Of a DNA stretch of 64,000 nt, positions 35,797 to 47,587 are shown piece after piece (position 1 is the first letter of the stretch; every line of letters begins with the position of its first letter). Source of the stretch: Musicola paradisiaca NCPPB 2511 (GTDB lineage: Bacteria > Pseudomonadota > Gammaproteobacteria > Enterobacterales > Enterobacteriaceae); NCBI RefSeq assembly GCF_000400505.1, contig NZ_CM001857.1, forward strand, positions 1,982,469-2,046,468. The letters are read 5' to 3'. The notes under the pieces are model-generated. The model did not search any database. It was given only the letters and a program-made list of their open reading frames with translations, and had not been told where the DNA came from. A program made the translations under genes and the position numbers.

Positions 35797-38105
35797 TCAG
35801 GCGATACGCAACTGATCCGCTTGCGCTGCGCTGGGCGTGATACGCACTGGAATGGACTTCGACGTCGGTGTGAAGGTGTCGTCGCCGTAGCTGGAGAGTG
35901 GAACCAGCGGGTTGGTTTCCGGGTAGTAAGCCGCCAGATTGCCGCGCGGGATCGCGTAACCGACCAGCCGGAATCCGCTGACCTGACGGAAAACGCCGTC
36001 GTGCCACAGGGTTTCGATATCCACCCGATCGCCATCTTGCAGGCCGAGGCCGGCGATATCGTCCGGGTGCATGAACAGTACGTCGCGTTGGCCGTAGACG
36101 CCGCGGTAGCGGTCATCGAGCCCGTAAATCGTGGTGTTGTACTGATCGTGCGAGCGTAGCGTCTGTAGCGTAAAGGGCGCCGGGGCATCCCCGTGCGGCA
36201 CGACGCTAACCGGCAAGGCTGCTGCACCGAAACGCGCTTTGCCGGTGGCGGTATTGAACCGGTACTCCGCCGCCGCATTGCCGAGCCAGAAACCACCCGG
36301 AGCGGTAATGCGTTGATTGAAATCGGCAAAGCCCGGCAGCGTGGCGGCGATATCATCGCGAATCAGGTTGTAGTCGGCCGCTCGCGCCAGCCAATCGACC
36401 CGCTCGCTGCCCAACACCGCGTGCGCGATGCCGGCGACGATCGCCGTTTCCGATCGCTGTTCCGGCGACAACGGCTGACCGACGCCCTCCGAGGCATGCA
36501 CCATGCTGAACGAGTCTTCGACGGTGATGAATTGTGACCCGGCGGCCTGCTCATCTCGGTCGGTACGGCCCAGCGTCGGCAGGATCAGCGCATCTTTACG
36601 CCCGGTAATCAGGTGGCTGCGGTTGAGTTTGGTACTGATATGTACGGTCAGATCGCAGCGAATCAGAGCTTCGGCGGTACGCTCCGTATCCGGCGCGGCG
36701 GCGGCCAGATTGCCGCCCAGCGTAATCAGAACGCTGACCTCATCCCGCAGCATGGCTTCCAGCGCCTGCACCGTATTGTGACCGTGACGGCGCGGCGGCG
36801 TGAAACCGAAATGGGCCGCCAGACGATCGAGCAGGGCATCGGACGGCTTCTCGTCAATCCCCATGGTGCGGTTGCCCTGAACGTTGCTGTGGCCGCGCAC
36901 CGGGCAAAGCCCGGCCCCCGGTTTACCCAACTGGCCGAACAGCAGTTGCAGATTGACGATTTCCCTCACTGTGGCGACCGAGTGCTTATGCTGAGTAACG
37001 CCCATCGCCCAGGTACAGATCACCCGTTGGGCGCGCTGGTATATTCCCGCCACATGGCGCAGTTGCTCCTCGCTGATGCCGGATTGTCGTTCGATGTGCG
37101 CCCAGTCGGTGGCGTCCACCGCCGCCAGATAGGCGGTTATGCCGTCGGTATGAGCGTCGATGAACGGCTGGTCGAACAGGCCGGGCTGGCCCGCATTCAG
37201 GCGCTGGCGTGGGTTTCCAGCAACGCTTTGACGATACCGCGTACCGCCGCCATATCGCCGCCGAGATTGGGTTGCAGGTAGGTTTCGCTGATGGCGCCGG
37301 AGCGCGGCGTCAAGAGTTCCAGTGGATTCTGCGGGTTGGCGAAACGCTCCAGCCCGCGCTCGCGCAGGGTGTTGAACGCCACGATATGCGCGCCGCGATC
37401 GGCGGCGTGACGCAGGCTATGCAGCATGCGCGGATGGTTGGTGCCGGGGTTTTGGCCGAAGACGAAAATGGCGTCGGCCTGTTCGAAATCCTGTAGCCGT
37501 ACCGTGCCTTTACCCACGCCGATGCTTTGTTTCAGGCCGGTGCCGCTGGCTTCGTGGCACATGTTGGAACAATCGGGGAAGTTGTTGGTGCCGAGTATCC
37601 GCCCGAACAGTTGATACAGGAAGGACGCTTCATTGCTGGCGCGACCGGAGGTATACAGCTCCAGCCGATCCGGGTGCTCCATGGCGTGAATATGGCGAGC
37701 GATCACGGCAAAGGCGTCATCCCAACTGATCGGCAGATAGCGATCGCTGGCGGCGTCGTAACGCAGCGGATGGGTCAGCCGCCCTTGATACTCCAGAAAA
37801 TAGTCGCTCTGGCGACGCAGGGCGCTCAGGGTATGCGCGGCGAAAAAATCCGGCCCGGCGGCTTTGCGCGTCGCTTCCCAACTTACGGCTTTGGCGCCGT
37901 TTTCACAGAAGCTGAAGGTGCTGTGGCTGTCGTCGCCCCAGGCGCATCCAGGGCAGTCGAACCCCCGGCTTTTATTGACCCGCAGCAAATTACGGATATT
38001 TTTCAGCGCTTGCTTGCTGTCGAGCACAAAACGGGTGGTGGCTTCCAATGAGCCCCAGCCGCCGGCTGCGCTGCGGTATGGCTTGATGGCGGATTTGAAT
38101 TTCAT
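35797..38105 (-). pseudogene. YdeP/FdhF-family molybdopterin oxidoreductase, frameshifted
   Basis: Two adjoining frames together encode one protein like E. coli YdeP (759 aa), an FdhF-related molybdopterin protein linked to acid resistance. The first part (ATG at 38105, MKFKSAIKPYRSAAGGWGS) carries the Fe-S cysteines (FDCPGCAW) and NNFPDCSNMCHEASG, and stops at 37197 after LLETHASA. The rest (NAGQPGLFDQPFIDAHTDG, then WAMGVTQHKHSVATV, LCPVRGHSNVQGNRTMGI, TLRSHDQYNTTIYGLDDRYRG) continues to 35797 in another frame. One missing base near 37195-37203 explains it; the restored length is 769 residues. It is divergent from a LysR regulator. Confidence 0.88.
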
Positions 38106-38282
38106 GGTCTGTTTCGCAGGTGATTTATGTTTAATGGATGTAAAAAAAACTTTAAATATTTGCGCGCTAAGCAAAGTCTAGAAGTCCGCTGGCGCAACGT
38201 CTAATCAAAGAGGGTAATGACGGAATAGAGCGGGCTTATCGTGAAAGCGTTACACTGCCCGCCATCGTGCGGCGGAGCGTTC

Positions 38283-38314
38283 AAACATCATGGATATCAA
38301 ACATCATGGATATC
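38283..38314. repeat. Perfect 16-nt tandem duplication at the LysR gene start
   Basis: AAACATCATGGATATC occurs twice in tandem (38283-38298 and 38299-38314). Each copy contains an ATG, and because 16 is not a multiple of three only the second is in frame with the regulator. Confidence 0.92.
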
Positions 38315-39202
38315 AAACAACTGCAGTACCTGTGCAATCTGGAAAAAGAGCGTCATTTCGGCCGGGCGGCGGAGGCCAGCTTCGTCAGCCAGCCCACGCT
38401 GTCGATGCGGTTAAAAAATCTGGAACATGAGCTGGGGCTGGCATTGATCCGGCGCGGCAACAATTTTGAAGGGTTTACGGCCGAAGGCGAACGGGTGCTG
38501 GCGTGGGCGCGGGAGATGATATCTGTCTACCAGGGGTTGAAGCTGGAAGTGGCGTCATTACAGCACGGCACCAGCGGCCTGCTGCGGGTTGGCGTGGTGC
38601 CGCAGAGTAGCCTGGCACTGCCGGAACTGCTAAAGGCGGTGAGCGACGAATACCCGCAGATGGACTATCAGGTATCGCTGTTCAGCGCCGATCAACTGCT
38701 GGACGCGCTGAATGCCCACAGTGTGGATGTCGGTATTGGTTTCTTCGAGCTGACAACGTTACAGGAGCTACGCTTTCAGTCGACGCCGCTGACCGGCGGC
38801 GGGGTGTCGCTGCTGTATCACCCGCAACATTTCCCGACGCTAGCGGGCGAAGGCGCCGTGACGCTGCCGGAACTGGCCGGGGTTCCGCTGTGCCTGGCCG
38901 AGCCGAGCCGTTATTTTCGCCGCTATCTGGATAGCCAGTTTCGGCGTGCAGGCGTGGCGCCCCGGGTTCGGGTGGAGAGCGCGTCGGTATTGCAACTGCT
39001 GCAGAGCGTATTTGCCGGACTGGGGTGCGGCATTGTGCCGGACGGCAGTCTGATACCCGGTATGACGCCGGCGCTGTCGCAGCGGCCATTAACGTTGCCG
39101 GCGATGTCGCGACAGGGTGCGGTGGCGATCGCGCAGCACGGACGCGCCACTATACTGGCGGAACGTTTTTTTGAGGTTGCCAGACATTGGCTTAAGGGGT
39201 GA
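38306..39202 (+). CDS. LysR-family transcriptional regulator
   Basis: This 298-residue regulator has an N-terminal winged helix-turn-helix (MDIKQLQYLCNLEKERHFGRAAEASFVSQPTLSMRLKNLE) and a C-terminal LysR substrate-binding domain (about 90-290). It is divergent from the YdeP-like oxidoreductase, the usual arrangement for a LysR regulator and its target. The start is the second of two ATGs created by a 16-nt duplication. The effector is unknown. Confidence 0.9.
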   Translation: MDIKQLQYLCNLEKERHFGRAAEASFVSQPTLSMRLKNLEHELGLALIRRGNNFEGFTAEGERVLAWAREMISVYQGLKLEVASLQHGTSGLLRVGVVPQSSLALPELLKAVSDEYPQMDYQVSLFSADQLLDALNAHSVDVGIGFFELTTLQELRFQSTPLTGGGVSLLYHPQHFPTLAGEGAVTLPELAGVPLCLAEPSRYFRRYLDSQFRRAGVAPRVRVESASVLQLLQSVFAGLGCGIVPDGSLIPGMTPALSQRPLTLPAMSRQGAVAIAQHGRATILAERFFEVARHWLKG

Positions 39203-39266
39203 GACGCAGGAGATGACAGCGGAGGGGGAAACGCAGACGAGCCAGGCGACTCGTCTGCCGACGAGA

Positions 39267-40058
39267 TTACTCGCCCAGTTCCAGCTCGTTCATCGCGGCG
39301 ATGTTGAAACCGCCGTCAACGTGCAGGATTTCACCGGAAATGCCGCCCGCCAGGTTAGAACTCAAAAACGCGACCGCATTACCCACATCTTCAATGGTGA
39401 CAACACGACGGATGGGGGTCACTGCTTCACAATGTGACAGCATTTTCTTGAAGTTCTTGATGCCGGAAGCCGCCAGAGTACGGATCGGGCCGGCGGAAAC
39501 CGCGTTGACGCGAATACCGTCGCGGCCCATGGCGTTGGCCATATAACGCACGTTGGCTTCCAGAGAGGCTTTGGCCAGGCCCATAACGTTGTAGTTAGGA
39601 ATGGCGCGTTCAGCACCCAGATAAGACAGCGTAACCAGCGCCGAGTTGGGATTCAGCAACTTACGCGCGGCTTTGGCCATGGCGACGAAGCTGTAGGAGC
39701 TGATGTCGTGAGCGACGGCGAAGCCTTCGCGAGTCACTGCATCAACATAATCGCCATCCAACTGATCGCCCGGCGCGTAAGCAATGGAGTGAATGAAACC
39801 GTCAAAATTCGGCCATACCTTGACCAGTTCAGCGAACAGCGCGTCGATGCTGGCATCTTCCGCAACATCACACGGCAGAACGATGCTGGAATCAAATTCT
39901 TTGGCAAACTCTTCAACACGCGACTTCAGTTTGTCGTTCTGATAAGTAAACGCCAGTTCGGCGCCTTCGCGATGCATTGCTTGTGCGATGCCGTATGCAA
40001 TGGAGCGGTTGCTGGCGACGCCCGTTACCAGAATGCGCTTACCGTTAAGAAAACCCAT
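39267..40058 (-). CDS. fabI: Enoyl-[acyl-carrier-protein] reductase (NADH) FabI
   Basis: This 263-residue SDR enzyme reduces trans-2-enoyl-ACP in the last step of each fatty-acid elongation cycle and is the target of triclosan and isoniazid-like inhibitors. The cofactor site [20 protein letters not shown] and the active-site [19 protein letters not shown] (Tyr, Lys) are conserved with E. coli FabI (262 aa). It sits downstream of sapF on the same strand as in E. coli, where ycjD lies between; ycjD is absent. Confidence 0.98.
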   Translation of the reverse strand: MGFLNGKRILVTGVASNRSIAYGIAQAMHREGAELAFTYQNDKLKSRVEEFAKEFDSSIVLPCDVAEDASIDALFAELVKVWPNFDGFIHSIAYAPGDQLDGDYVDAVTREGFAVAHDISSYSFVAMAKAARKLLNPNSALVTLSYLGAERAIPNYNVMGLAKASLEANVRYMANAMGRDGIRVNAVSAGPIRTLAASGIKNFKKMLSHCEAVTPIRRVVTIEDVGNAVAFLSSNLAGGISGEILHVDGGFNIAAMNELELGE

Positions 40059-40274
40059 GGCAGTATCCTTGTGATCATTGTTGCTGTGGTCATCATCAGA
40101 AAAATAACCCGTTATTGATGACCGACGTGAATAAACGCGGCGATTCTACCATGTATGGTACAAAAAGGTGTACTCCGAGCAGTCCGCGCCGCGTTGCGGC
40201 TGCAGGAATTACCTGATATTTCAAATGGATTATCACTGGACGGAGGAATGATTTCCGCGCTGTCGGGGTAAATC

Positions 40275-40297
40275 CGGGCCCTGACGCAGGGCCCGGC
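40275..40297 (-). terminator. Hairpin after sapF
   Basis: CCGGGCCCT (40275-40283) pairs with AGGGCCCGG (40289-40297) around GACGC. It begins directly after the sapF stop on the minus strand and is followed by ATTTA only, so it may be a weak or factor-assisted terminator. Confidence 0.5.
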
Positions 40298-40300
40298 GGT

Positions 40301-41116
40301 TCAGGAGAGGCCGCCGTCGCGCCGCCAGGCATCTGCGCTTAGCGCTTCGCCGAAGTGGCTGGCGATGAGGCGTTTAGTCAGGTCGTGGAGCGGGGAGGCG
40401 AGGACGTCGGCGGTGCTGCCGCGCTCGACGACCTCGCCGGCCTGCATGACCAGAATCTGATCGCTGATATGCTTCATCATGCCCAGATGCTGGGTCACAT
40501 AGATGTAGGCGATCCCCTGTTTCTCCTGCAATTCCAGCATCAGGTTGATGATCTGGGAACGCATGGACATATCCAGCGACGCCAGCGCTTCGTCGGCGAT
40601 GATCACCTTGGGCCGTAGGATCAGCGCCCGCGCCAGCCCGACGCGCTGGAGCTGGCCCGGCGCCAGCGCGTGCGGGTAGTAGACGGCGTGATCCGGCCGC
40701 AATCCTACCTGACGCAGCGCCAGATAGATGGCTTTTTCCCGTTCTTGCGGCGTCATTTTGGTATTCAGTCGCAGCGGCAGTTCAAGCAGTTGGCCGATGC
40801 GCTGACGCGGATTCAGTGCATTGGCGCTATCCTGAAAAATCATACGGATACGCTGGCTGCGGTAGTGATAATCGCCGTAATGCAGCGGTTGATCGTCGAT
40901 CAACAGTTCACCGGACGTCGGCGGGATCACCCCGGCCAACATTTTGGCCAGCGTCGATTTGCCGGAGCCGTTCTCGCCGATGATAGCCAGCGTCTGCCGT
41001 TCGCGTAGGGTAAACGTTACCGATTTCACCGCTTCCACATGCTGGCGCCGGAACCAGCCGGTGCGATAGCGGAAGGTTTTGGTGAGATTACGGACTTCCA
41101 GCAGCGTTTCAACCAT
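40301..41116 (-). CDS. sapF: Peptide ABC transporter ATP-binding protein SapF
   Basis: This 271-residue ABC ATPase has Walker A GENGSGKSTLAK, a divergent signature APGQLQRVGLARAL, and Walker B VIIADEALASLD. It pairs with SapD to power the SapBC permease. The TGATG overlap with the sapD stop indicates translational coupling. It is last gene of the operon. Sap functions in resistance to cationic antimicrobial peptides in several bacteria; sap mutants of soft-rot bacteria were reported to be less virulent. E. coli Sap has also been tied to putrescine export and potassium uptake. Confidence 0.96.
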   Translation of the reverse strand: MVETLLEVRNLTKTFRYRTGWFRRQHVEAVKSVTFTLRERQTLAIIGENGSGKSTLAKMLAGVIPPTSGELLIDDQPLHYGDYHYRSQRIRMIFQDSANALNPRQRIGQLLELPLRLNTKMTPQEREKAIYLALRQVGLRPDHAVYYPHALAPGQLQRVGLARALILRPKVIIADEALASLDMSMRSQIINLMLELQEKQGIAYIYVTQHLGMMKHISDQILVMQAGEVVERGSTADVLASPLHDLTKRLIASHFGEALSADAWRRDGGLS

Positions 41117-42108
41117 CAGGATTCCTCCGTGTTAAGCGGGAAGTGGCAGGCGTACCAATGGTTTTTCACCGGAATGAGTGGCGGCGTATCCATACATTTT
41201 TTCTGTGAATAAGGGCAGCGCGGCCCGAGACGGCACCCCACCGGCAAGTGTTCCAGCGAAGGGATAGCGCCCGGCAGCGCGTTCAGACGGCTTTTATGCG
41301 GCAGCGAGCGGCCAAAATCCGGCATGGCGCGAATCAACGCCTGGGTATAAGGATGATGCGGCGCGCCGATCAGCTCTTCGCTGGTCGCGCTTTCCACCGT
41401 TTGACCGCAATACAGCACGTTGATGCGATCCGCCCACTGGCTCATGGTTTGCAGGTCGTGGCTGATCAGCAAAATAGTGGTGTTGTTATTCTGGTTGAGC
41501 CGCGAGAGCAGACGGAAAATCTGCGCCTGGGTGGTGGCTTCCATGGCATTGGTCGGTTCGTCGGCGATCAATAGCCGAGGTTGATTGGCCAGCGCGATGG
41601 CAATCATGACTTTCTGGCACTCGCCGTCGGTCAGCTCATAAGGGTAGCTGCGCATAATATCCCGGTGATCCTTGATCCCGACGCGATGCAGCAGCTCGAT
41701 CGCCCGGCGCTTGCGCCAGTTGATGCGCTGCCACCAACGGCCTTTGTAAGTCCAGCCGGGAATCGACTGCATTAACTGACGCCCGATACGCGCCGACGGA
41801 TCGAGACAGGATTGCGGCTCCTGAAAAATCATCGACATATTGTGCCCGACCAGTTTGCGTCGTTCACGCGGCGAAAGTTTCAGCAGATCCACGTCGTCAA
41901 AGCGAAAGCGGTCGGCGCTGATGCGCCAGTTTTCTTTGGTGATGCCGCAGATAGCCTTGGCGATCAGGCTTTTACCTGAGCCCGATTCCCCCACCAGACC
42001 GCGTATCTCGCCTTCGCTCAGGCTGATGCTGACGCGATCCACCGCCTTGACCGAACCTTCTGCGGTAAGGAATTCGATGGTCAGATTACGAATTTCCAGT
42101 AAAGGCAT
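41116..42108 (-). CDS. sapD: Peptide ABC transporter ATP-binding protein SapD
   Basis: This 330-residue ABC ATPase of the oligopeptide type has Walker [13 protein letters not shown], a signature region [15 protein letters not shown] and Walker [15 protein letters not shown]. The C-terminal cysteine-containing tail [19 protein letters not shown]...WYACHFP is characteristic of the Opp/Dpp ATPase family. It starts 15 bp after sapC and overlaps sapF by one base. Confidence 0.96.
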   Translation of the reverse strand: MPLLEIRNLTIEFLTAEGSVKAVDRVSISLSEGEIRGLVGESGSGKSLIAKAICGITKENWRISADRFRFDDVDLLKLSPRERRKLVGHNMSMIFQEPQSCLDPSARIGRQLMQSIPGWTYKGRWWQRINWRKRRAIELLHRVGIKDHRDIMRSYPYELTDGECQKVMIAIALANQPRLLIADEPTNAMEATTQAQIFRLLSRLNQNNNTTILLISHDLQTMSQWADRINVLYCGQTVESATSEELIGAPHHPYTQALIRAMPDFGRSLPHKSRLNALPGAIPSLEHLPVGCRLGPRCPYSQKKCMDTPPLIPVKNHWYACHFPLNTEES

Positions 42109-42123
42109 AGCTATTTTTCACCA

Positions 42124-43014
42124 CTATTGGGTTTGGGCGAGCAGGGCGCGGCGAATGCCGTCTCCCAGCAGGTTGACTATCAATACGCTAAGCGTAATGG
42201 CCGCACCGGGCAGCATGACGATCCAGGGCGCGGCGTAAACCAGCTCCAGCGAGTTACCTAACAGCGTGCCCCATTCGGTGGTGGGCAACTGAGCCCCCAG
42301 ATTGAGGAAGCCCAGCGCGGCGATATCCAGAATAGCCACCGACAGCGCCCGAGTGCACTCGGACGCCAGCAACGGCAGGATATTCGGCAACACGGCATAC
42401 CAGATGATATAGCGCGTAGGGGCGCCATCCAGCCGGGCGGCGATCACATACTCTTTTTCCAGCTCGTCGTGGGCGGCGGTATAGATCGTGCGCACCATGC
42501 GCGGCAGCAGCGCCAGCCATACCGCCAGCATGGCGTGGAGAAGTTGTGGGCCGATAAAGGCGATCACCACCATCGCCAGCAGCAACGACGGCACGGAGAG
42601 CAAGGTATCGAAAATATGGTTGAGTATGGCAGAGCGCAGGCCGTGGGTGACGCCGGCAATCAGGCCGATAATGGCGCCGACCAGCGTAGCGCTGATGGCG
42701 ACCAGCAGGGCGGAACCGACGGTGGAGGCCGTGCCGCTCAACAGACGACTCAACAGATCGCGCCCCAGATCGTCGGTACCGAGAAAGAAGGACACTTCGC
42801 CGTAACGCGACCAGGAAGGGGGTAACAACTGGTAGCCCAGAAATTGCTGGTCTACCGCGTAGGGCGCCAACGTGCTGCCGAACAGGCACAGCGCCATCAG
42901 CAGCAGAAACCCGTAGAAACCCAGTAAGGCGATCCGATCCTGATAAAACACACGCCAGGTATCACGCCAGCGGCTGGGTAAATCTTTTTCGCCGTAGATA
43001 TTATCGGAGTGCAT
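42124..43014 (-). CDS. sapC: Peptide ABC transporter permease SapC
   Basis: This 296-residue inner-membrane permease has the same length as E. coli SapC. Identical stretches include [32 protein letters not shown], and the EAA loop region is [29 protein letters not shown]. Six transmembrane segments are predicted. Its start overlaps the end of sapB by 14 bases. Confidence 0.96.
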   Translation of the reverse strand: MHSDNIYGEKDLPSRWRDTWRVFYQDRIALLGFYGFLLLMALCLFGSTLAPYAVDQQFLGYQLLPPSWSRYGEVSFFLGTDDLGRDLLSRLLSGTASTVGSALLVAISATLVGAIIGLIAGVTHGLRSAILNHIFDTLLSVPSLLLAMVVIAFIGPQLLHAMLAVWLALLPRMVRTIYTAAHDELEKEYVIAARLDGAPTRYIIWYAVLPNILPLLASECTRALSVAILDIAALGFLNLGAQLPTTEWGTLLGNSLELVYAAPWIVMLPGAAITLSVLIVNLLGDGIRRALLAQTQ

Positions 43015-43966
43015 ACCATTCCTTATGTTTCAGCGCATTCGCCATCGCGCCCCAGATATCGGACAGCACATTGACGGTAATCACCAGCGCGCCCACCACC
43101 ATGACGCCCGCGGACATGGCGGCGAAATCCTGCTGGCGGGTGGCGTTAACCAACCAGCGGCCGATGCCGGGCCAACTGAACACCACTTCGGTAATCATCG
43201 CCAGCGTCAGCATGGTGGAAAACTGCAGCCCCAACTGTGGAATGATCGGCGGCAGCGCATTGTGCAGCAAGTGACGGCGGATGACGGTCATGCGCGACAA
43301 ACCGCGGGTAATCGCCACCTTAATGTAGTTTTTGGTGCCGATTTCGATGGTGCTGGTACGCATCAGACGAATGACTTCGGTCATGGGGCCGACGGACAAT
43401 ACCAGCACCGGCAGAATCAGGTGACGCAAGGCGCTCAGTAGCATCTCGTCACGATAGGGCGACGGGGAGAGCCAGGCATCGATCAACGCAAACCCGGTGA
43501 CGGTCTGCACTTCGTACAGTAAATCAAAGCGCCCGGAAACCGGCAGCCAGCCGAGATAGAGCGAGAAGAACAGGGTCAACAGCAGCGCCAGCCAGAAGAC
43601 CGGCAGTGAAAAGCCCAGCAGGGACAGGCCGCTGATCAGCCGATCTTGCGGTTTTTTGTACATGACGCCCGCGATGATGCCGAGCGGGATACCGACGATC
43701 ATCGATACGGCGAACGCCAGAATACAGAGCTCCAGCGTGGCGGGCAGCACTTCACGTAATTGCTCGCGGATCGGCTGGCCGTTGATGGCGGAAATGCCGA
43801 AGTTACCCTGCAACAAGCTGGTGAAGTAGAAGCGATAAGCATCCGTCAGGGAGGCGCCGCTGAGCGGCGCATGCGGCGTGTAATATATCAGGCTGAAACC
43901 GATCAGCGACAGCAGAAACAGCGTCACCACCAGCAGTAGCAGACGACGAAGGGTGAAGATAATCAC
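43001..43966 (-). CDS. sapB: Peptide ABC transporter permease SapB
   Basis: This 321-residue permease has the usual OppB-type N-terminal helix ([30 protein letters not shown]) and an EAA motif region ([40 protein letters not shown]). It overlaps sapA by four bases (ATGA), so it is translationally coupled to the binding protein upstream. Confidence 0.96.
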   Translation of the reverse strand: MIIFTLRRLLLLVVTLFLLSLIGFSLIYYTPHAPLSGASLTDAYRFYFTSLLQGNFGISAINGQPIREQLREVLPATLELCILAFAVSMIVGIPLGIIAGVMYKKPQDRLISGLSLLGFSLPVFWLALLLTLFFSLYLGWLPVSGRFDLLYEVQTVTGFALIDAWLSPSPYRDEMLLSALRHLILPVLVLSVGPMTEVIRLMRTSTIEIGTKNYIKVAITRGLSRMTVIRRHLLHNALPPIIPQLGLQFSTMLTLAMITEVVFSWPGIGRWLVNATRQQDFAAMSAGVMVVGALVITVNVLSDIWGAMANALKHKEWYALR

Positions 43967-45663
43967 GGTTGTTCTCCTGCAGACGTTTTTTCCGCCGACG
44001 GTTCCATCTGCCGGGCGCCTGGGTTTTCCTGGTGGTCATCATCTCGATATACCCCCGCGAACGAGGCGTTACCGAACGGGCTCAGCACCAATCCTCTCAT
44101 GTCGTAACGGTAGGCCTGCATGCGCAAAGAGGACGCCAGCGGCAGTACCGGCAGTTGTTCAGACAGGATATGGTTCGCGCTTTTATAGTGTTCTATGCGG
44201 CGCGACAGTTGCTGTGAAGAGAGCGCGTCCTGCAAGACTTGATCGAAACCGGGATCGCACCAGTGGGCGTAGTTGGTTTGCGAACGGATGGCCGCACAGC
44301 TAAGCAACGGCCGGAACACGCTGTCCGGGTCGTTGCTGTCGGTGGCCCAGCCAGCCAGCGTCAGGTCGTGGTTCATCTCCATCAGTCGGGCTTCCTGAAA
44401 ACGGCCCTCCACCGGAACGACGGTGACGTTGATGCCCACCTGCGCCAGATCCGCCTGGATCAGTTCGGCGGTTTTGACCGGGCTGGGGTTGTAAGATTGT
44501 GAACCGCTCGGCACCCACAGTTGCAGCTGCAGGTTATGGATACCCAACGCTTTCAACTGCTGGCGCGCTTTTTCCGGGTTGTATTCGGTCACGCGCGCTT
44601 CATTGTCGAACGCCCACGACGCGCGCGGCAGGATCGACGATGCGGTTTCCGCCGTACCGTAGTAAATCGACTGCATCAGGCGAACGTTATTGATAGCCAG
44701 CGCGATGGCGTGGCGTACTCGGGAATCGTCCAGCGGCGGTTTTCGAACGTTGAACGCCAGATAGGCGACGTTCATCCCCGGACGCAGCGACAGGCGCAGA
44801 CGCGGATCGTTACGCAGGATGGAAAGCTGGCTGGCCGCGGGGTAAGCCAGCACATCGCATTCGCCGGTCAATAATTTGGAAAGACGGCCGGTTCCGCCGG
44901 AGCCGAGGTCGATGACCACCTGCTCCATTCGGGGTTGGCCGCGCCAATAATCATCGTTGCGCTTAAGCCGGACATACTGGCCGTAACGGTATTCATCAAG
45001 GCGATACGGGCCAGTGCCCACCGGTTGACGATCGATCTGCTCCCGACGGTCAATCTGCGTCAGCTGGTGGGCGTATTCCGCAGAGAGTATCGGGGCGTAG
45101 TGGGTGGCCAGGTGCCATAAAAACGAAGCGTCCGGGCTGTTCAGCCGGATTTCGACGCTGTAGTCCCCGAGTTTACGGATGCTTTGCACGCTGTCGGCTA
45201 ACTGCAGGCTGTCAAAATAGGGATATTCGCCGCCGTTGATGTCGTGGAACGGGTGTTTTTTATCCAGCATGCGCTGAAAGCTGAACAGCACGTCGTCCGC
45301 ATTCATCATCCGGGTTGGGGTGAACCACTGCGTCTGCTGGAAAGGGACATCACGCCGCAGCGTGAAACGGTAGGTTGAGCCATTGTCGGCGACCTCCCAG
45401 CGTTGCGCCAGCTCCGGCACCAGCCGGTAGGTGTAGGGATCGACGCCCAGCAGACGGTCATACATCTGTGCGGCCAGCGTGTCCACCATCAGGCCGCTGC
45501 GCGCCATTTGCGGGTTAAAGGTATTCAGCACGTCGTTGACGCAATACACGAAGCCGCTGTGGCGGATATCTTCCGGCGGCGTCGGGCCGGGTTGCGGCGT
45601 TTGCGCTAAAGCGGGTAATGTCAGCGCCATGAGCGCCAATGCGAAAAAGTGTTTTCCGGACAT
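43963..45663 (-). CDS. sapA: Periplasmic peptide-binding protein SapA
   Basis: This 566-residue solute-binding protein is the first gene of sapABCDF. The signal peptide covers about residues 1-20 (ALTLPALAQ). [75 protein letters not shown] and [21 protein letters not shown] match E. coli SapA (547 aa), with a slightly longer C-terminus. I took the ATG at 45663 ([12 protein letters not shown]) because it begins the signal peptide. SapA binds antimicrobial peptides and haem in other species. Confidence 0.95.
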   Translation of the reverse strand: MSGKHFFALALMALTLPALAQTPQPGPTPPEDIRHSGFVYCVNDVLNTFNPQMARSGLMVDTLAAQMYDRLLGVDPYTYRLVPELAQRWEVADNGSTYRFTLRRDVPFQQTQWFTPTRMMNADDVLFSFQRMLDKKHPFHDINGGEYPYFDSLQLADSVQSIRKLGDYSVEIRLNSPDASFLWHLATHYAPILSAEYAHQLTQIDRREQIDRQPVGTGPYRLDEYRYGQYVRLKRNDDYWRGQPRMEQVVIDLGSGGTGRLSKLLTGECDVLAYPAASQLSILRNDPRLRLSLRPGMNVAYLAFNVRKPPLDDSRVRHAIALAINNVRLMQSIYYGTAETASSILPRASWAFDNEARVTEYNPEKARQQLKALGIHNLQLQLWVPSGSQSYNPSPVKTAELIQADLAQVGINVTVVPVEGRFQEARLMEMNHDLTLAGWATDSNDPDSVFRPLLSCAAIRSQTNYAHWCDPGFDQVLQDALSSQQLSRRIEHYKSANHILSEQLPVLPLASSLRMQAYRYDMRGLVLSPFGNASFAGVYRDDDHQENPGARQMEPSAEKTSAGEQP

Positions 45664-46014
45664 ACGGGCATTTTCAGACAAGATGCAATTAACCAGAGTG
45701 TACAGCACTCTGCCATTCCACCCAATTTCTTGCAGTTATCTGTCGTTTTTTTCATCACCCTGATGCGATAGGCAGCAATTTACGGCCGGTATATCGCCAA
45801 ATCCGCATTTTCCCCCAACGATTTATCCACCAATGCGCACTGGCGGCGGTAAAGAAGCGGCGGTGTCGTTATCGCGATAATGTATTCGTATATGACAAAA
45901 AATAAGCTCCATTTTGTCCCTTTTGGTTCGAAAACGATCATAAATGTGATATTTAATGTTTTACATTAATTTTTGTTAAGTTTCACATCAAGTTGTATCA
46001 GGGGGTGAATATCA
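45664..46014. promoter_or_regulatory. Divergent sapA/chemoreceptor regulatory region
   Basis: These 351 bp separate sapA (minus) from the chemoreceptor gene (plus). They include a perfect 12-nt palindrome TTATCGCGATAA (45869-45880) and an AT-rich segment with a CRP half-site-like AAATGTGATATTT (about 45943-45955). I found no flagellar sigma-28 promoter with correct spacing. No gene is recognised. Confidence 0.4.
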
Positions 46015-47568
46015 ATGACATTACGCAGGCGTATTGCACTGTTGTGCGCCGCCACGATGCTGGGTTTGATCGCATTGTCGGCGGTTGCGTTGAACACGTT
46101 GTATCAATCGATGATGAAGGAACGCACCGGGCAGTTGTCCACGTTGGTGGTGCTGGCCCAGGCGGCGGCGCAGAAATTCTACGATCTTGAAAAGGCCGGG
46201 CAGCTATCATCCGAACAGGCGCAGGCGGAAGCCCGGCGCGCTATCGGCAGTTTTCACCTCAATGATCGCTACTTCTTTGTGCGTGGTTACAGCAACGATG
46301 TGAACTATGTGCATCCCAATCCGAAACGGGTCGGCATTGTTGACGCCAACGGCGGCAAGGAGGCGGGGGTACGCTACCGCACTGCGCTGGAAGGCAACGC
46401 CATCGGCACCGTGATGGCGAAGGGCACTCGCCCCGGCGCAACACAGGAGGTTGAAAAACTGTATGCCGTGGTCAAATTCCAACCTTGGGACTGGATCATC
46501 GGGTATGGTGACTATATCGACGATATCCAGCAGGCATTTTGGCGTAACGCCATGATTTTGCTGTCGATCGGCGGTGCACTGCTGTTGGTGGTGTCGGCGC
46601 TGGCTTGGGCTATGATGCGCACGTTGTTGCGCCAGCTGGGGGGCGAGCCGCAGTACGCCGTGGATGTGGTCAGGCAGATTGCGGAGGGGAATCTGGTGGT
46701 GGATGTGAAGACCCATCCTAATGATCACCACAGTATTCTGTATGCCATCCGGTTGATGCGCGACAACCTCTCTGCGCTGGTCAGCCAGGTACGCGGCAGT
46801 ACCAACTCCATCGCCACCGCGTCGACCCAGATCGCTTCCGGCAATGAGGATTTGTCATCCCGGACAGAATCTCAGGCCAGTGCCCTGGCGCAGACCGCCG
46901 CCGCAATGGAACAGCTGACGGCAACCGTACAGCAGAATGCCGATAATGCACGGCATGTCAATCAACTGGCGCACTCGGCGTCGGATGTTGCAACCCGTGG
47001 CGGGACAGTGGTGAAACGAGTCGTCGCTACGATGGATTCGATCGATGCCTCGTCACGTAAGATTGTGGATATCATCGGGGTGATCGACAGCATCGCGTTC
47101 CAGACCAATATTCTGGCGCTGAATGCCGCCGTGGAAGCTGCACGCGCCGGTGAGGCCGGGCGCGGATTCGCGGTGGTGGCAAGCGAAGTGCGAACGCTGG
47201 CGCAACGTTCTGCATCCGCAGCCAGAGAAATCAAAAACCTGATTGATGACTCGGTATCCCGGGTGGACGAAGGAACCGAGCTGGTCAAACACGCGGGCTC
47301 AACCATGGATGAGATTGTCGAAAGCGTCAAACGTGTCACCACTATGGTGGTCGAGATCAGCACCGCCAGTTCGGAGCAAGGGGCGGGGATCACTCAGGTG
47401 AATCAGGCGGTGTCTCAGATGGAACAAAGTACCGAGCAGAACGCCGCCTTGGTACAGGAGGCGCTGGCGGCGAAATCCCTGAACGATCAGGCACAGGATC
47501 TTGCCCGTACCGTCGACCGGTTCCGGGTCGATGACCGTGCGGGGTATCTGTCGGCGGTTGCCCACTAA
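46015..47568 (+). CDS. Methyl-accepting chemotaxis protein with single Cache sensor domain
   Basis: This 517-residue receptor has a TM helix at about 8-28 and a periplasmic Cache-like domain (about 35-175; [27 protein letters not shown] and [17 protein letters not shown] are typical of single-Cache receptors). A second TM (about 180-203), a HAMP domain and a signalling domain follow, with the hairpin tip [37 protein letters not shown]. The C-terminus (GYLSAVAH) lacks the NWETF-type pentapeptide that tethers CheR. GGGGTGA precedes the ATG. The ligand is unknown; it is inserted between sap and psp relative to E. coli. Confidence 0.93.
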   Translation: MTLRRRIALLCAATMLGLIALSAVALNTLYQSMMKERTGQLSTLVVLAQAAAQKFYDLEKAGQLSSEQAQAEARRAIGSFHLNDRYFFVRGYSNDVNYVHPNPKRVGIVDANGGKEAGVRYRTALEGNAIGTVMAKGTRPGATQEVEKLYAVVKFQPWDWIIGYGDYIDDIQQAFWRNAMILLSIGGALLLVVSALAWAMMRTLLRQLGGEPQYAVDVVRQIAEGNLVVDVKTHPNDHHSILYAIRLMRDNLSALVSQVRGSTNSIATASTQIASGNEDLSSRTESQASALAQTAAAMEQLTATVQQNADNARHVNQLAHSASDVATRGGTVVKRVVATMDSIDASSRKIVDIIGVIDSIAFQTNILALNAAVEAARAGEAGRGFAVVASEVRTLAQRSASAAREIKNLIDDSVSRVDEGTELVKHAGSTMDEIVESVKRVTTMVVEISTASSEQGAGITQVNQAVSQMEQSTEQNAALVQEALAAKSLNDQAQDLARTVDRFRVDDRAGYLSAVAH

Positions 47569-47587
47569 CGCGCATTCAGCCAGCTCC

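Noticed and set aside
45850..45882. Sigma-28 flagellar promoter for the chemoreceptor gene
   Set aside because: TAAAG and CGCGATAA occur, but the spacing is about four bases too long and the -10 element starts with CG rather than GC.
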